Shown: positions 11,949-12,171 of the stretch, piece by piece | Numbering within the stretch: position 1 is the stretch's first letter | How the letters are laid out: every line of letters begins with the position of its first letter | NCBI GenBank assembly: GCA_039188975.1 | Contig: JBCCYT010000130.1 | Coordinates: 1-12,171, forward strand | From: UBA11606 sp039188975 | GTDB taxonomy: Bacteria > Actinomycetota > Acidimicrobiia > Acidimicrobiales > Aldehydirespiratoraceae | Reading direction: 5' to 3' | DNA: 12,171 nt | Position numbers and translations under genes: made by a program | Notes under the pieces: model-generated | What the model saw: only the letters and a program-made list of their open reading frames with translations | The model's database searches: none | What the model was told of the DNA's origin: nothing

Positions 11949-12171
11949 ATGGCCAAGTCCATTCAGTTCGATGAGCAGGCCCGCCGTGGCCTTGAAGCGG
12001 GCATGAACCAGCTCGCTGACGCCGTGCGCGTCACCCTTGGCCCGACGGGCCGCAACGTCGTGCTCGAAAAGAAGTGGGGCGCTCCCACGATCACGCACGA
12101 CGGTGTCTCGATCGCCAAGGAGATCGAGCTCGAAGATCCGTTCGAGCGCATCGGCGCCGAGCTGGTGAAAG
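11949..12171 (+). CDS. groEL: 60 kDa chaperonin GroEL, N-terminal part (3' end outside window)
   Basis: These are the first 74 codons of a GroEL chaperonin: MAKSIQFDEQARRGLEAGMN, then LADAVRVTLGPTGRNVVLEKKWGAP in the nucleotide-binding equatorial domain, and THDGVSIAKEIELEDPFERIGAELVK. The TLGPTGRNV and DGVSIAKEI segments are the ATP-binding signatures. GroEL folds proteins in a double-ring cytoplasmic cage with GroES. No groES lies upstream, so this is a solitary groEL like the groEL2 gene of many actinobacteria. The gene has a strong SD, and CIRCE control is indicated by the operator upstream. Confidence 0.97.
   Translation, partial: MAKSIQFDEQARRGLEAGMNQLADAVRVTLGPTGRNVVLEKKWGAPTITHDGVSIAKEIELEDPFERIGAELVK

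Noticed and set aside
1..12171. Mobile elements, phage genes, CRISPR arrays or defence systems
   Set aside because: No transposase, integrase, terminal inverted repeats, direct-repeat arrays or defence-type domains were seen, and codon and base composition look uniform across genes.

Overview
This is a 12.2 kb chromosomal window from a high-GC actinobacterium. The proteins look actinobacterial: a ClpC C-terminus of the ClpC1 type, a GlxR-like Crp regulator, a membrane-anchored LytR_C protein, a CysO-like sulfur carrier, and a groEL with a CIRCE operator but no groES in front. The class Acidimicrobiia (Ilumatobacter-like) is my best guess; that placement is inference. I see no mobile element, phage gene, CRISPR array or integrated plasmid. 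Most of the content is housekeeping.

Layout, left to right. (1) The 3' end of clpC (+) converges on a small DUF3995-type membrane protein (-). (2) A 494-aa protein (+) fuses a lipoprotein-type extracytoplasmic domain, one membrane helix and a cytoplasmic HAD-like domain whose catalytic motifs are mostly lost. (3) radA (+) converges on a cAMP-receptor-like regulator (-). (4) That regulator is divergent from a tightly overlapping ispD-ispF-rlmB operon (+): two MEP-pathway enzymes and a 23S rRNA methyltransferase. (5) A tRNA-Thr(UGU) lies antisense, 1 bp after rlmB. (6) A LytR_C membrane protein and otsB (+) converge, with overlap, on otsA (-): both trehalose-synthesis steps. (7) A glycerate kinase (+) is divergent from otsA and converges, with overlap, on a 70-aa membrane protein (-). 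A 66-aa unknown (-) follows. (8) A cysO-like gene (+) comes next, and then the promoter, CIRCE operator and start of groEL (+).

The strongest pattern beyond the gene list is regulatory. Five transcription units have an actinobacterial -10 hexamer (TANNNT) ending exactly 6 nt before the chosen start codon, and a sixth has a 7-nt gap. They cover both strands and usually lack a Shine-Dalgarno (SD) sequence. This is the signature of leaderless mRNAs and it also settles several start codons (otsA GTG at 9985, cysO GTG at 11545, radA ATG at 2797). By contrast groEL has a strong SD, ispD a plausible one, and the LytR_C gene has both signals.

I did not find a new defence, mobile or biosynthetic system. 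The least ordinary items are the lipoprotein/pseudo-HAD fusion, the Arg-Arg replacement in IspF's nucleotide-binding loop, and two very compact divergent promoter regions (regulator/ispD and otsA/glycerate kinase). No gene-free stretch exceeds 300 bases. The longest are 1134-1274 and 11818-11948, and both are described.
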